64,000 nt of DNA, taken from Microcebus murinus (Eukaryota > Chordata > Mammalia > Primates > Cheirogaleidae). The notes under the pieces are model-generated. The model saw only the letters and a list, made by a program, of their open reading frames with translations, searched no databases and was not told the DNA's origin. The position numbers and the translations under genes are program-made. The stretch lies in assembly GCF_040939455.1 (NCBI RefSeq), contig NC_134116.1:69891900-69955899 (forward strand), in the 5' to 3' direction. This document shows positions 1 through 11,616 of this stretch, piece after piece. Position 1 is the stretch's first letter. Each line of letters starts with the position of its first letter.

Positions 1-1865
1 TTCCGCCTCGGAAATAAACTAGACGATCTGCTAGATGTTTGCATCTCAGATTTCTTTTCCTGATAATCATTTGTGTGTCATTTGAATGACCAGAGTGGCT
101 GCCATGCTAAGACTACAATTTAGGAATTTCTTTTGCCTGGGAACATTTAGGCCAGGGACAACTTTGTATTTTGCGGCTGTGATGCCTCAACGTTTCTAAC
201 AAACCTGTTTATGGTGACCGGGGCTGGACAGCTGCTTCATTAGTGAGGGAAAAAATAGTCCGTCCCAGATGACAACCAGGCAAAGCCACATCTGTGAGGG
301 GACACATACAGTCTTTGCCCTAGCAACCCACATGCAGGTGACCCCACGAGTCTTTGGGTACCTGCCCAAGGGCAGCCCAAACTTGATCATGATCACGAGC
401 CCTTGGGGAGAAGACTCCATGTTACGAGTAGGGAGAAGATGTAAAAGAACATTTTCTGCCCAGAAAAGATGCAGTCTCTCCAGAAAGGAGGATCTGATGG
501 TCTGCCTCTGCCAAAACAGCTGGATCCCAATAATCACTGCTGATACTGCAGCGTAGCCGGGCAAACATCTGCGCTTTCTGCTGCAGTGGAATGCAAAGCT
601 ACTCCACTTTTTCCAGAGGAAGGCAGGCCTGGCGTGTGAACGGCTGCGCCAAGCCTGATGCACGGAGATGTGCCTTGCTGTGCAAGAGCTTCAAACTGTG
701 CAGCAAGTAACAGATGATCACAGAGTGATAACACAAGAACACACAAGCCTGAACTTGCTGGATCAAGTATTTTGATGTACGTGGAAAACTTTGCCGTCTC
801 CTTGAGGCATCTCCCGAAGATTGCCCTTTCTGGAAACACTAGCCTTTTACTGAAGTTTTCTTTTCTGTTTCCTAGTGATTCTTACAGAGGGTACTGAATT
901 AGAATTCTGAATGCCCTTTCATCTTTTCTTTGAAATAAAAGTTGTTTGGCATACTTTTTAGAGCAGATCCATTTGTTTTGATCATGGCTGGAATTAAAGG
1001 AGTATAAATACTTGCCTAGAGTCACAAGCATCCATCTCTTGATTTGTTGGGTGAAAGACTGGAGACTTTTACTGCCTTAATAAGGACACCTGGACAGAAT
1101 GCTGGCTCTGCACCCGATAAATCTCTCCAAACTGACACAGGTGAAATGAAATGTTAATATTCCTTTCAATTATTAATTTGAGAAATTTAAATAGATCCTG
1201 TTGGAAATGTAGGGCATTGAAAATAAAGTATTTTAATATATGTGTAGCGGTTTATTTTTTGTTCAGTTATTAAAAAACTGCATTTTTAAAGCTGCTTATA
1301 AATTGGAATGAAGAGGTAATTATTTTTGTGAATGGCAGACACTGCACTAGAGACATTCTATACTTCATTTTATGATGCAAATCAATTTTAATTGTAGAAA
1401 ACATCAAATGCATATAAGCAAAAGGAAAAAAGAAACCCAAACCTCTCATAATCATACCACTCAGAGACAGACACAACAACACTGTGTTCTTTCAGACTTT
1501 TTCCTTACACATATTTTTTTCCTCTAATGGACATTTTATACAAACAATTGGAAAACTGCTATCCTCACTTCCCAAACATAATACATTTCAATAAATACAA
1601 ACCCACATCACCACTTTTAATGGTCATGTAGCTTCTCATTATAGGAATGTACCATAATTTATTTAAAGAATTTCCATTTGCCAGGTGTTCGTCATGTTTC
1701 CAATTTAATTGTAATCCAAAGAAAGATATTTTTATGTACATCTTTGTATTATTGCCTGATTTTTTTCTTTATATATTAAATTTAAACCAGCGTCCCTCAT
1801 CTCTTCAAGAAAAAGCTTTTGAGCCCTTGATTTTCAGGCAGTTGTGATTTTTACCTTGATTTTAG
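1..1865 (+). other. DCLK1: DCLK1 intron, 3' portion (upstream exon outside window)
   Basis: This stretch holds no exon I can recognise. The exon carrying the HRD catalytic loop, which should precede the first exon here, is not visible and presumably lies upstream of the window. A minus-strand open frame of 155 codons at 196-663 has no recognisable domain and no splice or promoter context. The sequence is AT-rich toward the acceptor, ending in a T-rich tract and TTTAG just before 1866. No clear interspersed repeat was recognised. Confidence 0.75.
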
Positions 1866-1999
1866 GTGTATGAGCATCAAGATGGCAGCAAATCACTGAA
1901 GCTGGGTGACTTTGGACTGGCCACCATTGTAGACGGCCCCCTGTACACAGTCTGTGGCACCCCAACGTACGTGGCTCCGGAAATCATTGCAGAGACTGG
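1866..1999 (+). CDS. DCLK1: DCLK1 exon: kinase DFG motif and activation segment
   Basis: This 134-bp exon begins after TTTTAG and ends at a consensus GTAAGT donor (2000-2005). It starts in phase 0 with [19 protein letters not shown] and encodes 44 full codons plus two bases of a Gly codon. It holds the Mg-binding DFG, the activation loop ([19 protein letters not shown]) with the CGTPTY substrate-binding P+1 loop, and the APE motif that anchors the segment to the C-lobe. The stretch before DFG is the beta 7 to 9 region following the catalytic loop, which is coded upstream of the window. No stop, frameshift or missing catalytic residue is seen, so the kinase looks active in this part. Identification as DCLK1 rather than DCLK2 rests on the whole exon and the later C-tail. 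Confidence 0.97.
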
Positions 2000-2564
2000 G
2001 TAAGTGCTTCTCTGCCGTTTAAGCACGATACTTGCAAAGGAACTTGTCTTCTTCGAGAATAGGAAAAATGGTACCTCTCTGTCCCATGCAGACAGAATTA
2101 GCTATGAGGGTTATTTCACTCCTTTTTTATTTTTATCTTATTTTTTAACTTTTACAGTAGGCTCCATTTTCTCTATCTTCCCAATAAAGTTGCCAATTAC
2201 TGCAAGCTTGTGCAAGACTTCCATTTGGCCTTTATTAAAGATAGAACAGAAGTCATTAACCTCAGAGTAGAAAATGTTCGGACTAACAGAGAAACACGCA
2301 ACGATGGTAATTAACTCGTGTTTGGAGGTAAAAGAAACAGACACCACTGTGTACAATGATTACTGTCTACTGTGGCTGTTTCTCTCAGCCGCCCTCTTCC
2401 TCCAGTCCCAGTCTCCTCTTGTCCCTCTTGGGGACCCATCCATTTTCTGTGGGGTGCAAACACCCTTAGGTATCAGAGGACCACTGGGAATTTGCTGGGT
2501 TTTGTGCACAGAATCAGATGAATGAAAATCTCCACCCTAGGAAGCGGGGAGAAGGTGGGATAGA

Positions 2565-2745
2565 CTTCCTCACTAAGCACCGGCTGTATGCCAGCCCTTA
2601 AACTCATTTGCTCACTTCTTTCTTCCAATAGATGGTACTGTTCCCATTTTGCACTTGAATAAACTGAGGCTCTGGTCAGTTAAATACCGTGTCAGTGCAT
2701 GACTAGTTAGTGGCTGAGTGAAGATTTGAACTCAGATCAGCCTGA
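2565..2745 (-). repeat. MIR SINE, antisense
   Basis: The text CCCATTTTGCACTTGAATAA, then ACTGAGGCTCTGG, then a GAACTCAGATC-type stretch, is the reverse complement of the MIR core (GGTTCGAATC, CTCAGTTTCCTCATCTGTAA). It is diverged, as expected for an ancient mammalian SINE. Boundaries are approximate. Confidence 0.75.
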
Positions 2746-3194
2746 GTCAATGGCTCTTTGAGTAAAGAGCCCTGTTTCTCACCAAGAGCCATGGGTGGGG
2801 CTCTGAGGTGCTGTCACTAAGCAGAAGGTATGGGGAGGGCAGGGTGCCCAGGGGAGGCAGCCCTCGTTTTGCTTCTCATTAGCAGTTTCAGCCCACACCT
2901 GGGCATCTAGGTGGCTCTATTCCTGTGACTCAGTAGCAAGAGTTTTGTTGCTTGTACCCTAGACCACAAGGGCAGGAATACAGAACAGGTAAGAACAGAA
3001 TCCCACTAGGGAAATCCCTAAGTGAGATGAGAGGGAGTGAGGACTTTTCTATTCTTCAAAATGTGAGTGAGTTGGGAGCCCACATCTGGAGACTTGCCTA
3101 ACCTACCACAGCTATGCTTTCTGCTGGGACAACCTGTGACAGCTGCTGGGAGTGGTACAGGGGCAGAAAGAGGATTTGGGGGGTTCCTAAAGAC

Positions 3195-3400
3195 CTTGGC
3201 TGGAGCCTACCTCTGCCACTGACTGGTTGTGTAATCTTGAGCAAAATTACCTGCCCCTCTGACCCTCAGTTTTCTCTTCTGTGAAATGGGTAGGCAACAC
3301 TTGTCCCTTCCAACCTGCAGAGTTGTTGGGAAAACAAAATAAAACAATGTGTGGCAATGCTTTATACATTGGAAAAGGTTCTCTAAATAATTATTATTCC
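3195..3400 (+). repeat. MIR SINE, sense
   Basis: CTCTGCCACTGACTGGTTGT, then a CTCAGTTTTCTCTTCTGTGA stretch, then a GTTGTTGGGA-type segment follow the MIR consensus in order. Edges are approximate. Confidence 0.8.
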
Positions 3401-3742
3401 TAAAATTAGGGAGTTAGATCATCTCAAGGATCCTTCCCTATCTCAAATAATAAAACTTTTTGCTGAAACCCTTTGTTTACTGGATATTTACATAGGGGCC
3501 CAGGCATGCTTTACTTTGATTTTTATTCATGTGCCTTAGTTTTTTAAAAAATCGTTATTATTTTTTTTATTCTTTCTTCAAACTCTGTTTAGCCAGTGGG
3601 GTTTAGTTTAGTGTTTGTCATTTGGGGTTTTTGTTTGTTTGTTTTTATTTTTGGTTTGGAATAGAATAGTCATGGATTTTACCATGCCCCGTAATTTGCC
3701 CTGGGCTGACTTTGCTAACTGTAACATCACTTACTTTTCCAG

Positions 3743-3820
3743 ATATGGCCTCAAGGTGGACATCTGGGCAGCTGGCGTGATCACTTACATCCTGCTGTGT
3801 GGCTTCCCTCCATTCCGTGG
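3743..3820 (+). CDS. DCLK1: DCLK1 exon: kinase alpha-F helix
   Basis: This 78-bp exon follows CTTTTCCAG and ends before GTACGG (3821). Its first base completes the Gly codon begun in the previous exon, giving [20 protein letters not shown] then GFPPFRG. DIWAAGV carries the invariant alpha-F Asp that holds the C-lobe together, and GFPPF is the family-typical end of subdomain IX. It ends in phase 2. The frame stays open well into the downstream intron but is stopped there, so the GT at 3821 is the natural boundary. The donor GTACGG is weaker than consensus at positions +3 to +5. The sequence agrees with the vertebrate DCLK1 protein as I know it. Confidence 0.96.
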
Positions 3821-4185
3821 GTACGGGCAGCAACCCTCTATTCAACACCAACAAAGCATTTCTCTTTTCTCTGCATGATCCATTCTCCCTTCTTGCACAA
3901 AGGAGCCTGGAGCGGGAAAAGAACATAAGAACTTTACTTGCAAGCCCTGTTATTTTTTTCCATGTTGTGCATGCTCATTTATATGCCTCCCATAAATTTC
4001 CCTCATATAGTTTAAAAACTCATTCCTTCTTAATTTACCAAAACGGTTCCATATTGACATTTTCAATTGCTTAAAAACACACATTTTACCCATGTACGGG
4101 GAAAGGAGGGGCTCCAGTGGGTAAGAATGAAGAGAAATTCTCTGGGTTGACATCTTTGTGTTTTCCCTGTTGTTCACCTAAACAG
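3821..4185 (+). other. DCLK1: DCLK1 short intron (365 bp)
   Basis: A short intron bounded by GTACGG and CACCTAAACAG. I recognise no repeat and no alternative exon in it. The acceptor has a modest pyrimidine tract interrupted by purines. Confidence 0.9.
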
Positions 4186-4282
4186 AAGCGGTGATGACCA
4201 GGAGGTGCTTTTTGATCAGATTTTGATGGGGCAAGTGGACTTTCCTTCTCCATATTGGGATAATGTTTCTGATTCTGCAAAG
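4186..4282 (+). CDS. DCLK1: DCLK1 exon: kinase C-lobe, subdomain X
   Basis: This 97-bp exon begins after ACCTAAACAG and ends with AAG before GTAGGT (4283). The first base completes a Gly codon, and the rest reads [20 protein letters not shown] then [12 protein letters not shown]. This is the CaMK-group segment between helices alpha-F and alpha-H. The [14 protein letters not shown] stretch is the usual loop before the SxxAK that opens subdomain XI. It ends in phase 0. The residues match vertebrate DCLK1 from memory without change. There is no sign of disruption. Confidence 0.96.
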
Positions 4283-4479
4283 GTAGGTTTTTGGTGCCTT
4301 CCTCTTCCCTATAGCCTGTGTGGCTTACAGAGTTGGTGATTCCAAATCATGGTGTGCAAAGAGTCTCATGTCATCATAAACATGATTTCGGTACACATTT
4401 TAGTTGTCATTACTAGGTTTTCTAAGATGTCACAGTCTAAAGTCATCTGTTCATAGCTATCCCAACAAGTGCTTACCAA

Positions 4480-4985
4480 GTGCTTCCACCTCACTGGCGT
4501 CACCTCCCTCTGTCGTCATCCCAGTGACATTGCTGTGTCTTGCTGTGCCCCACCCTTGCCAAGCGAGCCCATCTCAGATTTCTGTATGGCTTATTGCTTC
4601 ACCTGTCTCAGATCTGAACTTAATGTCATCTTCTTGGTGAAGCCTTCCCAGGCCATCCTGTTTCCAGCTGCAGCTCTTAAACCCTACCTGGCTTGCCTTA
4701 TCCTCCTGCTCTCCTTTGTTTTTTTCTATGGCACCCAACACACTTATGTCCATCTGGTATACCATCTGCCTACCTGTCTATATCTGTCTACCCCTCTAGA
4801 GAAACGGATAAATATAGATAGGTGGGTAGGTCTCATTTGTAGAGTTCATTTCCAAACTCACCACACTAGAATGCAAACTCTGTGAAGGCAAGGATTTTTG
4901 TGTGTTTTTTCATTGCTGTATCATCAGTGCTTAAATTATGATAGTGCCTAACTGGTGCTCCATGTATATTGAATAAATGAATAAA
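4480..4985 (+). repeat. L2 LINE 3' end
   Basis: A GTGAAGCCTTCCCAGGCCAT-type stretch, a CACTAGAATGCAAACTCTGT segment, then AAGGCAAGGATTTT and a final TGAATAAATGAATAAA follow the L2 3' terminal consensus in order. Old and diverged; the left edge is uncertain. Confidence 0.75.
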
Positions 4986-5184
4986 TATATTAAATATCAG
5001 TGAGTGAATAAATCAGTTAATCAATAGAAGGGAAGAAAGCTTAACTTCAATGTAGATTGAAATGATCAAGAAAGACTTTAGAGGAAGCTATGATTTAAGT
5101 TGAACCTTGAAAGACAGCCAGGATTTGGAGGCGAAGGGGAACGGGGCATATGGTTTTTATCCACTAAACTAAGAGCTCAACCTC

Positions 5185-5305
5185 CAAGATGGATGGTGGT
5201 GATGACTGCACAACAGTGTGAATGTACCGAAAGCCACTGAACTGTGTGCACTTAAAAATGGTTAAAGTGGTAAATTCTGTGTATATTTTACCACATTAAA
5301 AAAAT
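5185..5305 (+). repeat. L1 3' end fragment (L1M-type)
   Basis: GGTGGTGATGACTGCACAAC, then GCCACTGAACTGTGTGCACT, TTAAAAATGGTTAAA and a TTTTACCACATTAAAAAAAT end match the classical L1 3' UTR terminus with a short A tail. Confidence 0.85.
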
Positions 5306-6761
5306 GGTCATAATAGGTCAACCTCTAAGAAAACTATATGAATCTCACAATGAGATATTAGTAGACCTTGGAAAATAAAAGGAAAACCTTTTCATTGCTG
5401 TCTTTTAAATTTATATTATGCCTTCAAATGCTGACGTCAAATTTTTGAAAATGTAATGTTGAGAAATAATTATCTTTTGGCGGCTCAATGTGCCTGTCTT
5501 TCCTCTTGCCCGAGCCTGAGTTCAATTTTAAACCCAACCCCTTGGACTTGACCACTATGCATAGAAAATGATGTGTATTGGGCACAAGTCTCTCATTTTC
5601 TTCAATTGTCTGTGAATCTGCCTAGGGCCAGAAAATGTGTGAAATTGAAAGAAGTGTCAGAGGAAAAGCAGGGGTGGAAGGAGAGGGGACGATACAGGTG
5701 CAGGGGTGAAGGTGGAGGTGTTTTTGCCAGTGAGCAGGTGCTTCCAGAACCTTCCCAGCTGTCAATGCCATCACTCCTTACCTGAGGGCTCATAGCTGTG
5801 ACAGATAGGACCTTCTACACCTGCCCAGCATCTGGCAAAAGGTATCACACACAGTAGTTGCTTTAATAAGTCCCAGTCCAAGTTAGAAAGTGAATGACGA
5901 AAGCTAAAGTGGACTCTGTACACCAGTGAAAATAAATCATTCTCATCCCAAGCAGTACTAGAGCCTAGGAACTTGATAATGGATATCTAAGCTTTTTGTT
6001 ACTTAGTAACTTCTAATCCAAAGTGGACAAAGTATGACATGCTCATCATTGAGACCAAAGCCGTGCCTTCCTGGTCCAAATCAATTTGAGCTCATGGGGA
6101 GGTTTCATTAATTTCAGGATCATCAAACTATTTACCTCTTATTAGTTCTATTTTCTTTGTATTGATTAGTCTGGAAAATTTTAAGACAGCTTTAACACAT
6201 TTCCTTAGAATTATTTGGCTATTAAAGGATAGTTCTCTCTCTTTTACCAACTAGCTGTGGGCAATTCTGTGTCTTTCCTCATTCCTTTCTTTCAAAGCTA
6301 AGTATGCTGTCTTGAAATTTGAAAAACAAAAAACTTCTTTTTTATTTCAGCTGACAAAGTGAAAATTTAATTAAAGTATCTTAAAAATGTGACTTCGGTG
6401 TTAAACTAATTAAGAAATCTGTCTTAAAAGGGCACAATCCTAGATAAAAAAAGGAATATTAATTCTTAGCTTATATAATTTGTTCCTTTTCTACTAAAAA
6501 ACATTTTTATGAAGTTGACTTTAATATTAATTTGATTTTTCAATCAACCACAGGCTATGTATTTATCATTCCAAATGCTCCCCTTTCCTTCAGCCTTTGA
6601 AGGTGTTACCCAGGGAGCCACGGGTAAGTGGAGTTGATACAGTTAAGATTTAGAGCTTTTACAAATACCTTTCCAAGGTAAAAGAGAACTCTTGCGTTTG
6701 TAAATGGCCAGCTTGTCACCGTAAAAGTGAGATGAATGGAATCTAATGTTCCTCTTCGCAG

Positions 6762-6842
6762 GGGCTCATCACCATGATGCTGTTGGTGGATGTTGACCAG
6801 CGATTCTCCGCCATGCAGGTCCTCGAGCACCCCTGGGTTAAT
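6762..6842 (+). CDS. DCLK1: DCLK1 exon: end of kinase domain
   Basis: This 81-bp exon lies between CTCTTCGCAG and GTAAGT (6843) and encodes 27 codons in phase 0: [20 protein letters not shown] then LEHPWVN. The DxxxR of VDQRFSA supplies the conserved subdomain XI Arg that pairs with the APE Glu, and the HPW motif closes the kinase fold. Two residues differ from the vertebrate DCLK1 protein as I remember it. The first codon is GGG (Gly) where I expect Glu (KELITMML), and Met replaces Val in SAVQVL. The Gly sits exactly at the splice junction and needs one A to G change. It could be a real substitution, a polymorphism or an assembly error. Confidence 0.95.
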
Positions 6843-8749
6843 GTAAGTGACTGGCGCCCTTCCCTGTATTCGCTGCTCCTGCTCCTGTTAAAAATCATTT
6901 GCAGATTTTTTTAATGCTGTATCACCTCCTTTTTAAAGTATTGTGTTTGGATTTGTTTCTCTACCTCTTGAAATACGCCAAGACAGTGACGGGATCTTTG
7001 ACTTGTCCCATCAGGGCGTCTGATGTACCTGTTTCATTTGATTCTGATGGGACGGGCTTCCCTCAGGTGTGCGGGGTGGAAGAGGCACAGGCCAGCTGCA
7101 GGCTGTCTTGGTGGCAGCAGTTGGTTCTGACCGATCCACGTGAGCTAATGAAAAGCCAGCCGATGGTCCACGCATTGTCAAATTGCATGATAGTCCTGGA
7201 AAGAATGAGGCAGGGTGACCACACAGAAGAAACTAGAAAGTCTGAATTAGAAATGTGGCCCTCGAACGGCTCCTAAGGAACCGTAGAGGAAAGAGATTCC
7301 TAGATGACAAGGAACCGTTGTAGATTGCTACATGCCTTTGTGTCAGACGACCACTGCCTGCCAGCCCTGTCCCCCCCAGGAACAAGGTCTGATACGGCCA
7401 GACCGTCATGGGGCGGTGAGAAGGGCTACCCCAGCCCTCTTCCCTAAGGAAGCTATCACGGAAGGCTTCCCAGAGAAGGAGGTGCCTGAGCTCAATCAAT
7501 CCTGGAGAAGTTGGGAAAGGAGTCAGCTCCGGCAGCGTATGGGTGGGTGCTAGAAGATAACTTTGCGAATGTGAGAGATTGGGTCTGTACACATGCGGGG
7601 TCTGCGACGCTGTTGGAAAGAGCATAACTCCTTCCCCTGATTCCAAGCCAAATGGCCCTATATTGAGAATATCCTGACTCAAGTGGGGTAAAGAAACAAA
7701 ATGAAGACGGCTTCTGCTGTTACCTGTGAAAACCTATGTTGCTGTTTTCCTAGGGCAGCACAAACATGTCTCAGCAGTCCCTTTCTGCCTTCTCATCCTG
7801 CTTCGTACACATTTGTACACATGGTCCCACTTTGCTGGTAATTAGGTTCCATGGCTCCCCCTGGAGCTTGGACTTCTGCGGTCACATTAGTTTTCCCTCT
7901 CAGATTTCTTAAAAACACTTCCTAAAAGCAAGGATGGCATTTAAGTAATCATCTAGGAGATTCAAATCTAAAAATAAAAAAAACAATACCCTTTATTATA
8001 ATTCAAAAAGACTTTACGTTCTAAAGGAGAAAGTATATATTGGTTCTGGCAAAAGCTTTTTAAAACTTGATGGATCAAGTAATTGCTCAACTTTTGAAGT
8101 AATTTTTCGATAGTAACTAAATCAGAAAACTGATATTTTTTTCTTTGTTTCAAACTAATATATATAAAAAAGTAAGGTTTCACAATGAGCATTTAGTATT
8201 TGTCAAGGTCTCAACAAGAACAAACAATTAAACAACAAAAGAACAAACAAGCAATCAAAATAAACTAGGAACTTAAAAGGATATCCATTTAAGGAGACGT
8301 TTTGCATTTGGCAATCAAATTATATCCAATCACCACAAAAGACGCTACCTAAGGGGAAGAAAAGCAATAATAATTGTGTGAACCCTAAGGAAGTCGTCAA
8401 AAAGCTCTTCCTGTGCTCTCATTAGTTCTAATTTTCTCTATTGCTTATACAATGACCTTTTCACCTGGCACACTTGGAATTGAAAAGGCAGTCTCTTAAG
8501 AAACAGAGAGAAGAGCGTAAGGGCAATAGAATAAAAAAAGAGAATCTAGTCAGCAGAAGTCACTTGTTTTAACCCCACTCCAGGAGCTTCTGCTAAGCCC
8601 ACATTTATTTTTCATGCACTCGGGGTATGAACCCCACTGTGCTCCTTGGTACCCTTGTCCTCTGTCCCGTTGCTGGAAGAATCCAATGGGCCAGAGGAAC
8701 AAAGGCATTGTCCGTACGCAGCCACATGTCCAGGAGAGGGATGTAGATT

Positions 8750-8965
8750 TCCGGAAGGAGCACCTGCTCACCCACCTGCATGACCCTGGGCAGGTCATTT
8801 CTCTCCTTTGAACCTGTTTTCCTGTCTGTGAAATGGAGAAAATAAGATTGCCCTCTCCGCTTGTTTTGAGGCTGGAGAGAGGATCGTGTATTTGAAGGGC
8901 TTGAGAGGACAATCTTAAGCCCTAGCACCTCATGGGTGCTTAATACATATTTGATGAATTTGAGG
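8750..8965 (+). repeat. MIR SINE, sense
   Basis: GACCCTGGGCAGGTCATTTC, then CCTGTTTTCCTGTCTGTGAA, ATGGAGAAAATAAGA and a GGGTGCTTAATACATATTTG end follow MIR from its core to its tail. Confidence 0.75.
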
Positions 8966-9251
8966 CTGAGCAAGACAACAACTCTATCATCCGTTGCTAC
9001 GTGCTGAGGAAAGGTACATAGCCATCAACGTTGGTGTATGAGAAGCTCTATGAAGGAGGAAAGACTCTCATCCAAAACAATGAGCCTGTTTGTGTGCCAC
9101 GGTCCGTGTAGATAATGCCTGTGTCACCATCTCCGGTGCCTTCTCCAGTATCACAGCTACTTCCTTCAATGTAGTTGTAGAACTATTCCAGCTAAGCTTA
9201 TTTACCTTATTACCCATCTAGTGGAGAAATATGACTTAGGCACACATAGAA

Positions 9252-9512
9252 GAATGGCACTTTGGGAGGCCAAGGTGGGAGGATCACTGGAGGCCAGGAG
9301 TTTGAAACCAGCCTGGACAATATAGCAAGACCCTGTTTCTACAGAAAGTAATGGTGAAAAAAAAAAAATAACTAGCCAGGCATAAAGGTGTGCATCTGTA
9401 GCCACTTTGGAGGTTGACAAGGGAGGATCCCTTGAGCCCAGGAATTCAAAGTTACAGTGAGCTGTGATCACACCACTGCACTCCATCCTGGGCAACAAGA
9501 CCCTGTCTTAAA
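9252..9512 (+). repeat. Alu, sense, 5'-truncated
   Basis: The dimer begins at GCACTTTGGGAGGCCAAGGT, lacking the first 40 or so bases of the left arm. It has a mid A-rich linker at about 9357-9370 and a right arm ending CACCACTGCACTCCATCCTG with GGGCAACAAGACCCTGTCT. Divergence suggests an old AluJ-type copy. It is the only sense dimeric Alu in the gene introns here. Confidence 0.85.
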
Positions 9513-9651
9513 AGAAAAAAAAAAAGAGAGAGAGAGGAGAGGAGAGGGAAGGAGAAGGGAAGGGAAGAAAGGAAGAGAAGAGAGGAGAGGGGAGGGAGAA
9601 AAGAAAAAGGAAAAAAAAAAGAAAGAAAAAGAAGAAAAGAAAAAGAAAAAT
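9508..9651 (+). repeat. GA/AAAG-rich purine tract
   Basis: About 140 bases of almost pure purine follow the Alu tail: GAGAGAGAGGAGAGG-type, then GGGAAGGAGAAGGGAAGGG, then AAAGAAAAAG units. It probably grew from the Alu A-tail. The lysine/glutamate-rich and serine/phenylalanine-rich open frames over it are artefacts of the composition. Confidence 0.9.
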
Positions 9652-10044
9652 GGAACAGGCAATGATCTGTTTTGATCATTCCAAAGCCCAGGAGAGGGTT
9701 GAGTCACTTTTCCCCCAAAATGATGCTTTATTGATAGAAAACGTAGGTTAGTGTGAAGGTAACAAACTGCATTGACATTTCCAAAACAATTTCTTATTTA
9801 TAATTAGAATCAAATTGTTATGATTATACTATTTCAAACATACATTGCTGTCATTACATTTTTAATTTTCCAAATATTGACCTGCCTTATCCCATGTTAT
9901 TCTGCTGCTGCTGTAGGATGCTATCATTTTACCTAGTCTATGTTTTACCTCAAATTATCTTGCCGCTCTCACTAATGAAGAAACTGAGGCTCAAAGGGGC
10001 CCGGCAGGAAGCTCAGTGGAGTCTCTCGCTCCAGATCTGAGGCC

Positions 10045-10170
10045 GGGGTTTGGCCCCCAGAGATTCTGGTTTAGTGGGCTGCACAGCAACATCTGGAAAT
10101 CAGGACTTTTAAAAGCTCCCAGATGATTATAATGTGAGACCAAGTCTGAGAACCTTTGTCCTGGCGGAAG
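10045..10170 (-). repeat. MER5A-like hAT DNA transposon fragment
   Basis: CAGAGATTCTGGTTTAGTGG, then AAAGCTCCCAGATGATTATA and AGTCTGAGAACCTTTG resemble the reverse complement of MER5A, whose ends read CTCAAAGTGTGG and GATTCTGATTTAGTAGG. Diverged and partial. Confidence 0.6.
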
Positions 10171-11570
10171 GGACTGGTTTAAAGAAGACAAGTGTAGATA
10201 TTTAGCCAGTTCGAGACTTCCCCTCACCTTCCTGGCCAGCCTGTACATCTTATTTTACTGCCTTTATCTCACCCACCTACTCTTTTGGAAAGATACTGCT
10301 AAGCCAATATACTGAAAAAGAAAAACAACAACAAGAAAAAGAAGAAAAATCAGGAGCCTGGATAATCTCCCAGGGTATTTCATGCCAACTAATAAAAATC
10401 AGCCCCACGCACACAGAAATATGTATGCATTCATCTTATTGTGCTGGTAGAATTTGGTAGAAATTTAGTGAAACCCAAGGACACTGTAATAATATATAAG
10501 CCACTGCTCTGTATTCATAAATTGTAAATGATGACCTGGAATTTCACTTTCCATGTGGGCATCTCAAGTCCTCTCCTTGCTCCAAGATGGATCTTAATCT
10601 ACTTCATGTTTCCTTCCAACTGCAGACAGGGAGTCGTAGGGCTGTGCTGAAGGGAGTCACAGGGACTGAGGGTGCTGTGCAGCTGGGTACCAAGGACAGG
10701 TAACCACCAGGAACCAAGGACAGAACAATGGCATGTGAAATGGAACTGCTATTGAAAAGTCCTCTAATGGATTTGGAATTGTTTAAAACTAAATTAGAAT
10801 ACTCTGGTAGTAAACCACTCAAGATTGCCCTGCTTCTCATAAATTTACAAATATTACTAATAAGAGAGTCTGGCAACGAATAGCCTGAAAACCAGATCCA
10901 TGATTCGAAACCAAAATTCTGCAAGGGGGGGCGGGGAGGATTTGCTAAAGCATGACCCCTGGAATAGTTTCCTGGAGGAAAGCAGGGAATTCACTCCGCT
11001 GAGTGACTTCACATTCCAGCCCCCACAAGCCTCCGAGGAGCTCTGGCCCAGAAACCCCTAGAAACGTGGAGATTGGGAGGTGAGGTCTTCTACAGACAGC
11101 AGTGAGAGTTCATTTTCCATTTTGCAAACTAATTTTGTTCTTGTCAGTTGCAATGCTCTGCCAAGTGGTGGATGGGAATTTCTAAATCAAAAACCTCTAA
11201 CCTCAAACCACAACCAGCCTGTGTCAAACTTCAGAAACTACTCCCAAACCAGAACGTATGGTAATAATACCATAACTATTTGTAAAATACTGCCAGGTTT
11301 GTCACGTTTAGAAAATTCATAGCACATTTTTGGCACATAATCTATTCTGAATAATGGTGATAAAGATGTATATATAAAAATGTATGTTTTTAATGGCCCT
11401 ATTTATTTTATTGATGCATGACAGTAAGTTAGCTAAATCTCCATAATCAATCTGTTTGGCTCAGGTAGAGATTAGATCTCTGCAAAGCCAGTTGTTTATG
11501 TCTTTTAATCCAATTATGCTGAAAGCCTTCAAAATTTATATAAAAATGCTGTAGACTTTTTCGTTGTCAT

Positions 11571-11571
<1 letters not shown>

Positions 11572-11615
<44 letters not shown>
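11572..11615 (+). repeat. (GT)n microsatellite
   Basis: About 22 uninterrupted GT repeats. The purity makes it likely to be length-polymorphic. Confidence 0.97.

Positions 11616-11616
<1 letters not shown>

Larger units (their letters stand above)
2000..3742 (+). other. DCLK1: DCLK1 intron (1.74 kb)
   Basis: The intron lies between a GTAAGT donor and a TTTTCCAG acceptor. It holds two old MIR-type repeats in opposite orientation (about 2565-2745 and 3195-3400), listed separately, and otherwise unremarkable sequence. No additional exon is supported. Confidence 0.9.
4283..6761 (+). other. DCLK1: DCLK1 intron (2.48 kb)
   Basis: The intron contains an L2 fragment (about 4480-4985) and an L1 3' end (about 5185-5305), listed separately. 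The remainder, about 5310-6760, is AT-rich and shows no repeat, exon or RNA gene that I can name. Open frames here have no recognisable domain. Confidence 0.85.

Noticed and set aside
196..663. Minus-strand open frame of 155 codons
   Set aside because: No recognisable domain, and it lies within a DCLK1 intron on the opposite strand. The length is within chance for 64 kb.
3615..3878. A single-exon reading of 87 codons beginning in the intron
   Set aside because: Only 3743-3820 is coding. The frame extends by chance past both splice sites.
7322..7553. Possible extra exon in the long intron after the kinase domain (73-codon frame)
   Set aside because: No good acceptor and donor pair keeps the DCLK1 frame, and the known protein is complete without it.
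9452..9707. Lys/Glu-rich and Ser/Phe-rich frames on both strands
   Set aside because: Produced by the purine tract that follows an Alu tail.
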